A stretch of 64,000 bases of DNA, from the NCBI GenBank assembly GCA_023417315.1, contig JAEZFW010000085.1:62001-126000 (forward strand), read 5' to 3'. The notes beneath the pieces were generated by a model, which worked only from the letters and a program-made list of their open reading frames with translations, did no database searches and was not told the origin of the DNA. Below are positions 44,059 through 52,987 of the stretch, piece after piece. Positions within the stretch are counted from its first letter, which is position 1. Each line of letters opens with the position of its first letter. The position numbers and the translations under genes are program-made. Origin of the DNA: Pseudomonadota bacterium. Its GTDB lineage: Bacteria; Pseudomonadota; Gammaproteobacteria; Steroidobacterales; Steroidobacteraceae.

Positions 44059-45822
44059 TTGAAGACGTTGAAGCCGGGAGCCCCTCGGGAATGGTTCGGG
44101 CGCAACGCTGGCTTGCGGCCGCGCTTGGTGCTGATCGTAGGTATCGCGATGCTGGCGCCAGGCGCGCTCGCGGTGCTGCAAGCGATCAACAGCTTCAACA
44201 ACAGCATGCGCATCCTCGAGCAGAGCCTTGCGCAAGCTGCGCAGCTTTCCGCGTCCGAGGAAGTCGGCATGATTGCCGCCTCGCGCGAGATCCTCACGAG
44301 CCTTGCACAACACCCGGACGTTCAAGCCGGCTCCGGCGGAGCGTGCCGGCGCGCTCTCGAACGCGCGATCGGCGGGCTCAGCCAATACGAAGGCGCCGCA
44401 GTCGTAAATCTCGACGGGATGATGACGTGCACGTCGGCCCCGATGCGCGATGCGGTCCGTGTGGACGATCGATCGTGGTTCATCGAGATCAAGAACGGTT
44501 CAGCGTTCACCGTGAGCGATCTGCTGGTCAGCAGATGGCTTGGCCGATGGGGAATCGTCACGGCCGTACCTCTGCTCGATAGCGAGGGTGGCGTAGCGGG
44601 GGCCGTTGCGTTGTTCGTGAGTCTCGATTGGCTCACGACACGCTACAAAGACGCAGCGCCCGGTGATGACAGCGCACTCGCGTTGCTCGATAGCAAAGGC
44701 GAGGTGTTGACGACCGACCCGAGCGCTACGCTGCAGTCACGTCTGCCCTCGCGCGAGATCATCACCTCGCATATTGCAAAGCCCTCCGAAGGCAAAGCAC
44801 GTGCGTTTCGCGCGCGCGCCATCGATGGTACATGGCGACTCTATGCGATCAGTCCGCTGCTCGAAGGACGCATCTTCGTCATTCTCGGAACGCCGGTGCT
44901 CACGGCGGTGGGACCACTCGCGTTGCAAGTCGCATGGGGTGTGCTGACTCCCTTTCTCATGTGGGCCCTTGCGATTGCGGTGGTCTGGTTCGGCATCGAG
45001 CATCTCGTCGTGCGTTGGATCACTTATCTAGAGCGCATCACATCGGCGTATGCCTCAGGTCGGCACGGCGTGCGGCCCGAACGCGTGTCGGCTGCGCCCG
45101 CCGAGATCCGCAGTCTCGGCGAGACGTTCTCACGCATGGCCGATCTCATCTCCTCACGCGAAACCGAGTTGCGCGAATCGCTGCATCAAAAGGAGATCTT
45201 GGTGCGCGAGATTCATCACCGCGTGAAGAACAATCTGCAGCTCGTGATGAGCCTGTTGAACCTGCACGCAAGGCGCATCCGCGATCCCCGCGCGGAGGAA
45301 GCTTTCGCGGAAGCCCGCAGTCGCATCAATGCGCTCGCGACCTTGCACCGTCGTCTATATGAATCGGAAAGTCTGCAAGAGATCGATCTACATTGGTTCT
45401 TGGAAGACTTGTGCGCCGAGCTGCGTCGCGGCGGATTGTCTCGCGGTCGAAACGTCGAGCTCATCGTGGAGTCACCCAGCGAAGTGATCGGTCCAGAGCT
45501 TGCGGTCCCACTGGGCTTGCTGGTCACCGAGGCAATCACGAATGCCTATAAGCATGCGTTCGTGGATCGCGCGCACGGGCAGATCGTGGTGCAAGTCGAG
45601 CGACAATCACCGGAGCAGTTGCTCCTGCGAATCCGCGATAACGGTTCGGGCTTCGATCCCGAGAACTTGAGCACCGATTCGACCGGTTTAGGCCGCTCGC
45701 TGATCGAGGCATTTGTGCGGCAGTTGCATGGCGAGCTCGAGATCCGCTCGGAAGCCGGCACGATCGTCGAGGTGCGATTCCCCGCGCCGGCACAGCCGCG
45801 AGAGATGAAGCGAACCGCGTAG
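44059..45822 (+). CDS. HisKA_2 sensor histidine kinase, PhyK-like
   Basis: A 587-residue membrane kinase: helix 1 (22-42), a periplasmic Cache-like sensor (about 45-290), helix 2 (about 293-312), a linker, then HisKA_2 with EIHHRVKNNLQLV (phospho-His 387) and an HATPase of the HWE/HisKA_2 kind (TEAITNAYKHAF, DNGSGFD). It directly follows ecfG and should phosphorylate PhyR on a stress signal. The start is a TTG at 44059 with CGAGG upstream; no ATG is available before helix 1. Confidence 0.87.
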   Translation: MKTLKPGAPREWFGRNAGLRPRLVLIVGIAMLAPGALAVLQAINSFNNSMRILEQSLAQAAQLSASEEVGMIAASREILTSLAQHPDVQAGSGGACRRALERAIGGLSQYEGAAVVNLDGMMTCTSAPMRDAVRVDDRSWFIEIKNGSAFTVSDLLVSRWLGRWGIVTAVPLLDSEGGVAGAVALFVSLDWLTTRYKDAAPGDDSALALLDSKGEVLTTDPSATLQSRLPSREIITSHIAKPSEGKARAFRARAIDGTWRLYAISPLLEGRIFVILGTPVLTAVGPLALQVAWGVLTPFLMWALAIAVVWFGIEHLVVRWITYLERITSAYASGRHGVRPERVSAAPAEIRSLGETFSRMADLISSRETELRESLHQKEILVREIHHRVKNNLQLVMSLLNLHARRIRDPRAEEAFAEARSRINALATLHRRLYESESLQEIDLHWFLEDLCAELRRGGLSRGRNVELIVESPSEVIGPELAVPLGLLVTEAITNAYKHAFVDRAHGQIVVQVERQSPEQLLLRIRDNGSGFDPENLSTDSTGLGRSLIEAFVRQLHGELEIRSEAGTIVEVRFPAPAQPREMKRTA

Positions 45823-45868
45823 CTGCGCCACTCACGGCGTACAAAGGTGCGACAATGCGCACCATCCT

Positions 45869-47125
45869 ATGTCCAACTCCTCCAGACGCGCGGCGCTGCG
45901 CGTACTCGCGCACGCCGATTTTCGCCGCTTTCTCCTCGCCCGCCTGCTCGCGACGCTCGCTGCCCAGATGCAGATCGTCGCCGTCGGCTGGCAGATGTAT
46001 GCGATCACGCGAGATCCGCTCGACTTAGGCTTGATCGGGTTATCGCAGTTCATTCCATTCATTCTGCTGATCCTGCCTGCCGGGCAATCGGCCGATCACT
46101 ACGATCGACGCCGCATTCTGATGATGTGTTATGCAGTCGAAGCGTTGTGCGCGCTATTGCTGCTGAGCTTTACGATCATCGAGGTCGAGATCGCATGGCC
46201 CGTATTGGCGGCCATGCTGCTGCTGGGCGGCGCCCGAGCGTTTTCGATGCCGAGCGGCCAGGCACTGTTGCCGAATCTCGTTCCGCGAGACGACTTCACG
46301 CGCGCGGTGGCCTTGAATTCATCGGTGTTTCAAATCGCCACCGTGGTGGGCCCAGCGCTTGGAGGCATTCTGTACCTAACGGGGCCGCACGTTGTCTACT
46401 CGACCGTGCTGGTGCTCGCCGTGCTCGCGGCTGTCTTGATGATGCGTGTGCATACGGGGGCGAGGAATAGATCCTCGATGCGCGAGCCGCCGAGCTTGCA
46501 GGCATTGTTGTCTGGATTGCGATTCGTGCGTTCAAAGCCCGTCGTGCTCGGCGCCATCTCACTCGATCTCTTTGCCGTGCTCTTCGGCGGCGCGACTGCA
46601 TTGCTGCCGATCTACGCAAGCGACATCTTGCAGGTGGGTCCGAGCGGGCTCGGGCTGCTACGCACCGCGCCTGGTATTGGCGCCGGACTCTGTGCGCTCG
46701 CGCTCGCGATGTGGCCCGTTACTCGACATGTGGGTCCGTGGATGTTCGGGGGCGTCGGAATGTTCGGTGTCGCGACGATCGTGTTCGGCCTGAGCACCAA
46801 CTTTGCGATCTCGCTATTGGCGCTGATCGTTCTCGGCGCAGCAGACATGGTGAGCGTGTACGTGCGCCATCTGCTCGTGCAGCTGCAAACACCCGATCGT
46901 ATTCGCGGGCGCGTCAGTGCGGTGAGCGCGGTGTTCATCGGTGCCTCCAATGAGCTCGGAGACTTCGAGTCCGGTTTGACTGCGAAATGGTGGGGCACGG
47001 TGCGATCAGTCGTCATCGGAGGTATTGCAACGTTGATGGTCACGGGACTGTGGACTCGCTGGTTTCCGGTGCTATGGCAAATGGACGATTTGCCGAAGCC
47101 TGTTAGAGATGGAAGTGACGAGTGA
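45869..47125 (+). CDS. MFS transporter, EntS-like (MFS_3)
   Basis: A 418-residue inner-membrane transporter with about 12 helices. The loop-2/3 signature GQSADHYDRRRIL and GGARAFSMPSGQALLPNLVP are typical of the MFS_3 group that includes the enterobactin exporter EntS. No siderophore genes are near, so the substrate is open. It starts 46 bases after the stress kinase on the same strand and could be read through from it. Confidence 0.87.
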   Translation: MSNSSRRAALRVLAHADFRRFLLARLLATLAAQMQIVAVGWQMYAITRDPLDLGLIGLSQFIPFILLILPAGQSADHYDRRRILMMCYAVEALCALLLLSFTIIEVEIAWPVLAAMLLLGGARAFSMPSGQALLPNLVPRDDFTRAVALNSSVFQIATVVGPALGGILYLTGPHVVYSTVLVLAVLAAVLMMRVHTGARNRSSMREPPSLQALLSGLRFVRSKPVVLGAISLDLFAVLFGGATALLPIYASDILQVGPSGLGLLRTAPGIGAGLCALALAMWPVTRHVGPWMFGGVGMFGVATIVFGLSTNFAISLLALIVLGAADMVSVYVRHLLVQLQTPDRIRGRVSAVSAVFIGASNELGDFESGLTAKWWGTVRSVVIGGIATLMVTGLWTRWFPVLWQMDDLPKPVRDGSDE

Positions 47126-47242
47126 CGAGGTGACGAGGTGACGGAACGACGAAGTCAGAATTGCGGCCCGGTAGGGCCACCTGTAACCGCTTAGCTCACA
47201 CCGGCGCTCCGTTCTGACTTCGTCACATCGTCACTCTGTCAT
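47113..47242. repeat. Inverted-pair element, word GTGACGA(G)
   Basis: Left arm 47113-47160 has three GTGACGAG units and ends ACGAAGTCAGAA; the exact reverse complement of that 12-mer is at 47212-47223, followed by more GTCAC words to 47242. The spacer is 51 bases with a small hairpin (GGCCC-GGTA-GGGCC). It lies between the MFS and radical SAM genes, both forward. Confidence 0.8.
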
Positions 47243-47294
47243 TAGCGCGTGAGCGCACTAGCGCCCTGCATATCCATCCAGTACGATCGGGCCC

Positions 47295-48377
47295 ATGAGC
47301 AATCCGATGCGGCCCGAGGTGCGAACTGGACGCGGTGCGGTCTCGAATATGCAAGGCCGATTCGAGCACACGCGCTCGGAAGTCATCGATGATGGGTGGG
47401 GCACGATCGATGAGCCTTTACCCCCACTCGAGACCATCGTTCAACCCGAACCGGCGCGCTCGATCATCGCGCGTAATAGGTCGCCGGACATTGGGTTCGA
47501 TCAATCGATCAATCCGTATCGCGGGTGCGAGCACGGCTGCATCTACTGCTACGCGCGTCCGTCGCACGCGTATCTGAATCTCTCACCCGGGCTCGATTTC
47601 GAAACGCGTCTTTTCTACAAGGCCGACGCTGCAGCGCTTCTTGAAAGAGAGCTCGCTGCGCCGAGCTACACGTGCTCGCCGATCACGATCGGTGCAAATA
47701 CGGATCCGTATCAACCGATCGAGCGCGAGTACCGTGTCACACGCAGCATCATCGAGGTGCTCGCCCGTTTTCATCACCCGCTTTCCATCATCACCAAGAG
47801 TGCGATGGTCGAACGGGACATCGATCTGCTCGCGCCGATGGCGCGCGACAATCTTGTGCAGGTCTTCGTCAGCGTCACGACGTTGTCGAACGAAATGAAG
47901 CGCACCCTCGAGCCGCGGACTGCCTCGCCAGCCGCGCGGTTGCGAACTATTCGCAAGCTGAGCGAAGCGGGAATTCCGGTGGGTGTAATGGTCGCGCCAG
48001 TGATTCCCGTGCTGACCGACTCCGAACTGGAAGCCATCTTGGAAGCTTCCGTTCGGGCGGGAGCGACATCCGCGGGATACGTGCTGCTGCGCTTGCCTCA
48101 CGAGGTGAAGAATCTCTTCCGCGAGTGGCTCGAGGCGAACGAGCCGCTCAAAGCGAAGCACGTCATGTCGCGAATGCAGGCGATGCGCGGCGGGCGTGAT
48201 TACGATTCGAGGTGGAGCGTGCGTCAGCGCGGCGAAGGCGAGTACGCCGAGCTACTGCGCAAGCGCTTCGAGCTCGGGTGCGTACGGTATGGTCTTAATC
48301 GCGGGCCGCGATTCACTCACAATCGCGAGCTCTTCACGCCGCCGAACGCTGGGCCGAAACAGTTCTCGTTGCTGTAA
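47295..48377 (+). CDS. Radical SAM protein, PA0069 family
   Basis: A 360-residue radical SAM protein with the cluster motif CEHGCIYC (Cys78, 82, 85) in NPYRGCEHGCIYCYARPSH, and GANTDPYQP. This matches the PA0069/SplB-related family, proposed to act on nucleic acids; no reaction is established. ATG at 47295. Likely a single gene. Confidence 0.9.
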   Translation: MSNPMRPEVRTGRGAVSNMQGRFEHTRSEVIDDGWGTIDEPLPPLETIVQPEPARSIIARNRSPDIGFDQSINPYRGCEHGCIYCYARPSHAYLNLSPGLDFETRLFYKADAAALLERELAAPSYTCSPITIGANTDPYQPIEREYRVTRSIIEVLARFHHPLSIITKSAMVERDIDLLAPMARDNLVQVFVSVTTLSNEMKRTLEPRTASPAARLRTIRKLSEAGIPVGVMVAPVIPVLTDSELEAILEASVRAGATSAGYVLLRLPHEVKNLFREWLEANEPLKAKHVMSRMQAMRGGRDYDSRWSVRQRGEGEYAELLRKRFELGCVRYGLNRGPRFTHNRELFTPPNAGPKQFSLL

Positions 48378-48787
48378 TCGACGCGTTGAACTCCCATGTT
48401 GAGACTTCTCTGTTGAACTCTCTGAGATCAGATGAGCACTCACGTCGAGAGCGTTCTTAAGGTTTTCCCCCAACTGATGTTCTGCAACGCGCGATATCGG
48501 GTCTTCCGAGTAGCCTCCAGGTGTGGCGTTGCGTTTTGTGAAATGACAATCAACGGTAGCCGATGCGAGCTGCGCCGAGGCGTTAGATACAGCTGCAACC
48601 AATAGACGATGCTCACCACAAAGAGCGCGCGTAGAGTCTGAAACATGCGCCTGAGTTGCGCGTTTACCGGCATTGACTTGCATATGCTTGGCGTATACTC
48701 GATCGAAAAGATTCGGATCGCCACGTTTCTTGGCGAAAGAAACTTCAGGACGGACCCGCCCTCGTAACGCACTTCCTGGAGAAGTTC
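48378..48787. other. Intergenic region before the envelope cluster
   Basis: 410 bases, noticeably more AT-rich than its flanks. It starts with repeated GTTGA(A/G)(A)CT words (48386-48420). No convincing gene on either strand. A possible sigma-70 promoter lies near its end. Confidence 0.5.
48673..48699 (+). promoter_or_regulatory. Possible sigma-70 promoter of the envelope cluster
   Basis: TTGACT (48673-48678) and TATACT (48694-48699) are close to consensus, but the spacer is only 15 bases. It lies 88 bases before the first gene of the cluster. Confidence 0.4.
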
Positions 48788-49600
48788 ATGTATCAAGTGT
48801 CTGGTACGGTCAGCTTCGTCGCCGCGCGACGGGCCGCCGCTGTGTGCGTGCGTGTCGTTTTTCCTGTCGCGCTCATTGGCATGTTGAGCGGATGCATGAC
48901 CGCCCGGATCGAAGAATTACGTGAGGCGCCGACGCAAATCTCCGCTAGCGACGCAATCGTGCTGCTGGCAAAGCCGCACTTGGAAGGTACGGGTACAGAA
49001 GAGAAATTCCTGAACTGCTTGGAACGTGAATTGGTCGGCGAAGAGTTCTCTGCGTCCGTAGCGTACAAGCAACGTGAAGGAAAGCAGTTCGAGCCGCGCA
49101 GCAGCCTCAAGAATCGTCCGTTCCAAATTTACGCGGACCATCACTTCATCGACGCACTCTATCCCTGGTTGGAGCCGAGCACGGCGCCCGCGAACGCGCA
49201 GGGGTTCTCTGCGTTCCTGTCTCGACCTGGGGTTTCCGAGCGAGTCGGTGAGATGGGCGTTCGTTACATCGTGTGGATCGACGGCATCACCCAGAAGACG
49301 GATGGCGGCGGCAGCATTGCGTGCGCCGCGGGCCCGGGCGGGGCCGGCTGTCTCGGATTGGGCTGGTGGGAGAAGAGCTCGGATTACGAAGCGACCGTGT
49401 GGGATCTTCGGCAAGGCGTCGCGGCCGGTACGTTGTCGACTGACGTGAAAGGTACGTCGGTCATGATTGGTGCGATTGCGCCAATACCCTTGATTGCGCC
49501 GGTGCAGAGTACGGCGTGCGATCGGTTGGCAGGTCAATTGAAGTCGTTCCTAATCGGTACTGGACCGGAGGAGACCGCCGCGGTCTCACGTCCGCAGTAG
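48788..49600 (+). CDS. Lipoprotein of unknown function, envelope cluster gene 1
   Basis: A 270-residue exported lipoprotein with a long n-region and lipobox LSGC (Cys36). The mature part has mixed alpha/beta character, including SDAIVLLAKPHLEGTGTEEKFLNCLERE and a Gly-rich turn around CAAGPGGAGC; the second half (ATVWDLRQGVAAGTLSTDVKGTS) is strand-rich. No family recognised. GGAGAAG precedes the ATG at 48788. It opens the co-directional block that runs to 63765. Confidence 0.75.
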   Translation: MYQVSGTVSFVAARRAAAVCVRVVFPVALIGMLSGCMTARIEELREAPTQISASDAIVLLAKPHLEGTGTEEKFLNCLERELVGEEFSASVAYKQREGKQFEPRSSLKNRPFQIYADHHFIDALYPWLEPSTAPANAQGFSAFLSRPGVSERVGEMGVRYIVWIDGITQKTDGGGSIACAAGPGGAGCLGLGWWEKSSDYEATVWDLRQGVAAGTLSTDVKGTSVMIGAIAPIPLIAPVQSTACDRLAGQLKSFLIGTGPEETAAVSRPQ

Positions 49601-49760
49601 GAGGCGTCATCCTTCTGTGTGTTGATCAGATTGAACCTGTGGCGCTGCGCACGGATCGAATGTCGACTGTCCGGCGATGCGCTCAGCGCCCGTTCAGCGT
49701 GTGCGATGCACAGTCGGTCAGGGGACCGCACTCGGGCCGGGCGGGGATGAAGGAGTGACG

Positions 49761-51641
49761 ATGCAGATCGAATCTCACAAGCGCCTACTGCATTCGCTCG
49801 GTAGGCTGATCGCGGTCGGAACAGCGGCTGCGTTCTTGATGGGTGGCTGCCCCGAGCAGCAGTCCTCCTCTACGTCGATCCCCAGCCCATCGGGTTCGCC
49901 GCCGTCATCGGGCGGCAGTTCAGGTAGCTCTGGGAGCAGTGGCGGCTCTTCCGGTCGTTCCGGCGGAAGCTCATCGAGCATGCCTTCCGGGGGTGGCTCT
50001 TCCGGAGGTAGCTCATCCAGCATGCCCTCACCGGGCGGCGGAGCATCAGGCGGCCAATCGCAAGGCGGCGCTTCGATGCCGTCTTCATCATCGTCCCGCG
50101 GTGGCGCTCAATCGGGCGGCAGCATGGGTTTGCCAGGATCGAGCTCCGGGTCGCGTGGCGGTGGCAGCAACGATCCGGGTGCGAGCTCGGGTAGCTCAGG
50201 CGGTTCTCAAGCTGGTTCACAGGGAGGCTCACAAGGCGGTGGATCGCAGGGTGGCGGAGCTCAAGGTGGTGGTTCGCAGGGTGGCGAGGCGGGTGGCAGT
50301 GCCGGTGGAGGATCGCAAGGCGGGGGCTCCGAGGCGGGCGGAGGTGCGCAGGCAGGAGGCTCCGCGGGCGGCGGCTCGCAGGGCGGTCCGAATGTCTCGG
50401 TCGGTATGCCAGGCACTGGATTGCCAAGCGTAGGCATCCCGTCGCCGAGTACCGGCGGCGCGAGCGGCGGCGGCGGCGGTTCTGAATCTGGCGGCAACCC
50501 GTCTGATGGCGGCATGGGCGGTTCTGCCGGCGGTTCTCAAAATGAAAGCATCTTTAGAGGATCGAGCGGCGGCGGGGGTGGCGGTAGCTCCGGCGGTTCT
50601 GCGGGCGCAAGCGGCAGCCAAGGCGGTGCGGCTGGTTCGATGGGTGGTGGTCAAGCTGGTGGCGGCGCCGCAGGCGGCGGCCAAACCGGATCTGCAGGTG
50701 CGATGGGCGGCGGCGCGCAAGGTGGCGGCGCTGCGGGACAAATGGGCGGCGGTGCGCAAGGCGGCGGTGCTGCGGGACAGATGGGTGGTGGCGCGCAAGG
50801 TGGCGGCGCTGCGGGACAAATGGGCGGCGGCGCGCAAGGCGGCGGTGCTGCGGGTCAAATGGGTGGTGGGCAAGGTGGTGGAGATGGCGCCGCCGGCACG
50901 ATGGGTCAAGCGGGCGGCGGACAAGCTGGTGGTGCGTCTGGTGGCATGGCCGGCGCGGAGGGTGGAGCAGCTGGTGCTCCCGGCGGTTCGATGGGTGATG
51001 GCGGCGGCGGTCCACAAGCAGGGTCGTCCGGCGGCGGCAGTAGTGGCGGTGGCGGCGATGCGAGCGCGGGTGGGCAAGCCGGCGGCGGCGCTGGCGGCGC
51101 TGGGCCCATGACGCCTGGCGAGCGCACTGCCCAAATCGATCGCCGGTTCGAAACCACATTCAATGTTTTCGACGATCGTATCGCGGACGAACAGGCCGTG
51201 ATCGACGGTCAACGTCGCGGACGCGGCGGCTCGGGCGGCGGTAGTGAAGCCGGCGGCGAAGAGGGAGGCGACGGTGCCGATGGATCATCGAATGGCTCCG
51301 GCGGCGAAGGCGAAGGCGAAGGCGAAGGCGGCCTCGGCGGACAATCCGGAAACGGCCGGAATGGCGGGCAATCCGGAGGCGGCGGGCAGGGCAACGGGTC
51401 GGGCCAATCGGCGGGCGAGGGCTCTCGGAGCGGTGGCGCGCAAGGCGGTGGCGGGGGCGTCGGTGGCGGCGCTGGCGGCGGCAGCGGTCCGAATACCGTG
51501 CCCGCTGATATCCCGGACGGCAGCGACGATGACATCGTGGCGCGTCAGTTGCGGGAAGCCGCAATGCAGGAGAAGGATCCGGAGTTGCGCGAGAAGCTTT
51601 GGGAGGAGTACCGCAACTACAAGAAGAGTACCGGCGGCTGA
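49761..51641 (+). CDS. Gly/Ser-rich repeat lipoprotein, envelope cluster gene 2
   Basis: A 626-residue lipoprotein (lipobox LMGGC, Cys30). Residues 35-440 are almost entirely Gly, Ser, Gln and Ala; they include four exact 13-residue units MGGGAQGGGAAGQ. A short ordered patch follows (PGERTAQIDRRFETTFNVFDD), then more Gly-rich sequence, then a charged C-terminal helix (VARQLREAAMQEKDPELREK). It may be a flexible spacer or phase-forming surface polymer. AAGGAG lies just before the ATG at 49761; the open frame starts 28 codons earlier. Confidence 0.8.
   Translation: MQIESHKRLLHSLGRLIAVGTAAAFLMGGCPEQQSSSTSIPSPSGSPPSSGGSSGSSGSSGGSSGRSGGSSSSMPSGGGSSGGSSSSMPSPGGGASGGQSQGGASMPSSSSSRGGAQSGGSMGLPGSSSGSRGGGSNDPGASSGSSGGSQAGSQGGSQGGGSQGGGAQGGGSQGGEAGGSAGGGSQGGGSEAGGGAQAGGSAGGGSQGGPNVSVGMPGTGLPSVGIPSPSTGGASGGGGGSESGGNPSDGGMGGSAGGSQNESIFRGSSGGGGGGSSGGSAGASGSQGGAAGSMGGGQAGGGAAGGGQTGSAGAMGGGAQGGGAAGQMGGGAQGGGAAGQMGGGAQGGGAAGQMGGGAQGGGAAGQMGGGQGGGDGAAGTMGQAGGGQAGGASGGMAGAEGGAAGAPGGSMGDGGGGPQAGSSGGGSSGGGGDASAGGQAGGGAGGAGPMTPGERTAQIDRRFETTFNVFDDRIADEQAVIDGQRRGRGGSGGGSEAGGEEGGDGADGSSNGSGGEGEGEGEGGLGGQSGNGRNGGQSGGGGQGNGSGQSAGEGSRSGGAQGGGGGVGGGAGGGSGPNTVPADIPDGSDDDIVARQLREAAMQEKDPELREKLWEEYRNYKKSTGG
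50703..50897 (+). repeat. 39-bp coding tandem repeat
   Basis: Four units of 39 bp begin at 50703, 50742, 50781 and 50820, with a partial fifth at 50859. Units differ mainly at third codon positions, so the peptide MGGGAQGGGAAGQ is kept while the DNA has drifted. Confidence 0.85.
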
Positions 51642-51717
51642 CGCGGAACTCTTCGGCGGACGCGGACGACTTACATTCGGTCACCAACGAGCGATTTTCT
51701 CAAACGGTTGAAAGCTC

Positions 51718-52956
51718 ATGAACCGCACAATTCTCATCCTCATTTCGTGGGCTACGGGCATCGCCCTGAGCGGTTGTGTTGTCCACGAGACCCGGCCGCT
51801 GCCGCAGGTGCAGGCGATACAGGCATCCTCGGAAATTCCCGCCGAACAGTTGCTCGATGTGGGCGTGAAGCTCTTCGACGCGAACGTGCCCGAGGACGAG
51901 AAAGTGCTCGAACGCGAGCACATCTTCCCGGAGGTGCGTCGGGCCGAGGCTCGCTACATTCCGATGCAGATCCGCAATACCCTCGAGGGCACCGGCCACT
52001 GGGGCCAAGTGCGTGTGATGCCCGAGGAAGCAGATGCATTGGATGTGTACGTCTCCGGGGTCATCGTCGAGTCGAGCGGTCAGCGGCTGGATATCGATGT
52101 CACGGTCTCCGATGCGACTGGCCGCACGTGGTTCCGCAAGACGTATGAACAGATCGCCGACACGCGCTCATACAAAGACACGAGCGGTGCGCCACGCGAT
52201 CCATTCCAGAATCTCTACAGCAATCTGGCGAACGACATGCTGGCTTATCGCGAGCAGCTCAAAGGTCAAGACTTGGAGAACGTGCGTCGCGTGGCGAAGC
52301 TCAAGTTCGCATCGGATCTTGCGCCGTATGCCTTCGCAAACTATCTGAACAAGGATAAGAAGAAGGGCTTGTACCAAATCACGCGCTTGCCCGCAGAAAA
52401 CGATCCGCTGATCACACGAATGGATCGCATCCGCGAGCGCGATTACGCGTTGCTCGACACGATCAACGAGCACTATTCCGTATTCTCGGACAACATGGCC
52501 GAGCCGTACACGAACTGGCGCCGCTACAGCTACGATGAGCTCGAAGCGAAAGATGAAGCAGCTCGCTCTGCGCTCACCCGCAAACTCTTGGGCGCTGCTG
52601 CAATCGTCGGCGGACTGATGATCGGCAATGAAACCGGCTCGTATGCGGGTCGCGCGGCAGCCACCGGTGCGATCTTCGGCGGCGCCTACGCCGTGAAGAG
52701 CGGTTTCGACAAGGGCGCCGAAGTGAAGATGCATTCCGATTCGCTCAAGCAGTTGGGCGACTCGTTCCAGGCTGAAGTGCAACCGATGGTCGTGGAAGTC
52801 GAAGGTCGGACTCTGCAATTGCAGGGAACCGCCGAAGAGCAATTTCGCGAGTGGCGTCAGCTGCTGAAGGAACTCTACGAGAACGAAACGGGTCTTTCGG
52901 TTCAGACGCCTGCGACGGGCGAGACTGCGCAGCAGCCCGCGGCGAGTGGCGGCTGA
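51718..52956 (+). CDS. Lipoprotein with glycine-zipper segment, envelope cluster gene 3
   Basis: A 412-residue lipoprotein (lipobox ALSGC, Cys20). The N-terminal half has a PilP/LpoB-like alpha/beta feel (EIPAEQLLDVGVKLFD, DVYVSGVIVESSGQRLDIDV). Residues about 290-330 are a glycine-zipper hydrophobic stretch (AAIVGGLMIGN, AATGAIFGGAYAV), which could insert in a membrane. No family assigned. Its 3' end lies 31 bases before the ATG of the kinase gene. Confidence 0.75.
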   Translation: MNRTILILISWATGIALSGCVVHETRPLPQVQAIQASSEIPAEQLLDVGVKLFDANVPEDEKVLEREHIFPEVRRAEARYIPMQIRNTLEGTGHWGQVRVMPEEADALDVYVSGVIVESSGQRLDIDVTVSDATGRTWFRKTYEQIADTRSYKDTSGAPRDPFQNLYSNLANDMLAYREQLKGQDLENVRRVAKLKFASDLAPYAFANYLNKDKKKGLYQITRLPAENDPLITRMDRIRERDYALLDTINEHYSVFSDNMAEPYTNWRRYSYDELEAKDEAARSALTRKLLGAAAIVGGLMIGNETGSYAGRAAATGAIFGGAYAVKSGFDKGAEVKMHSDSLKQLGDSFQAEVQPMVVEVEGRTLQLQGTAEEQFREWRQLLKELYENETGLSVQTPATGETAQQPAASGG

Positions 52957-52987
52957 CGCGAATACGCGTTCGTTTGCAACGAACTGC

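Noticed and set aside
50229..51212. 327-codon Ala/Arg/Thr-rich frame on the minus strand
   Set aside because: Direct consequence of the GGC/GGT/GCG repeats of the Gly-rich lipoprotein read in reverse.
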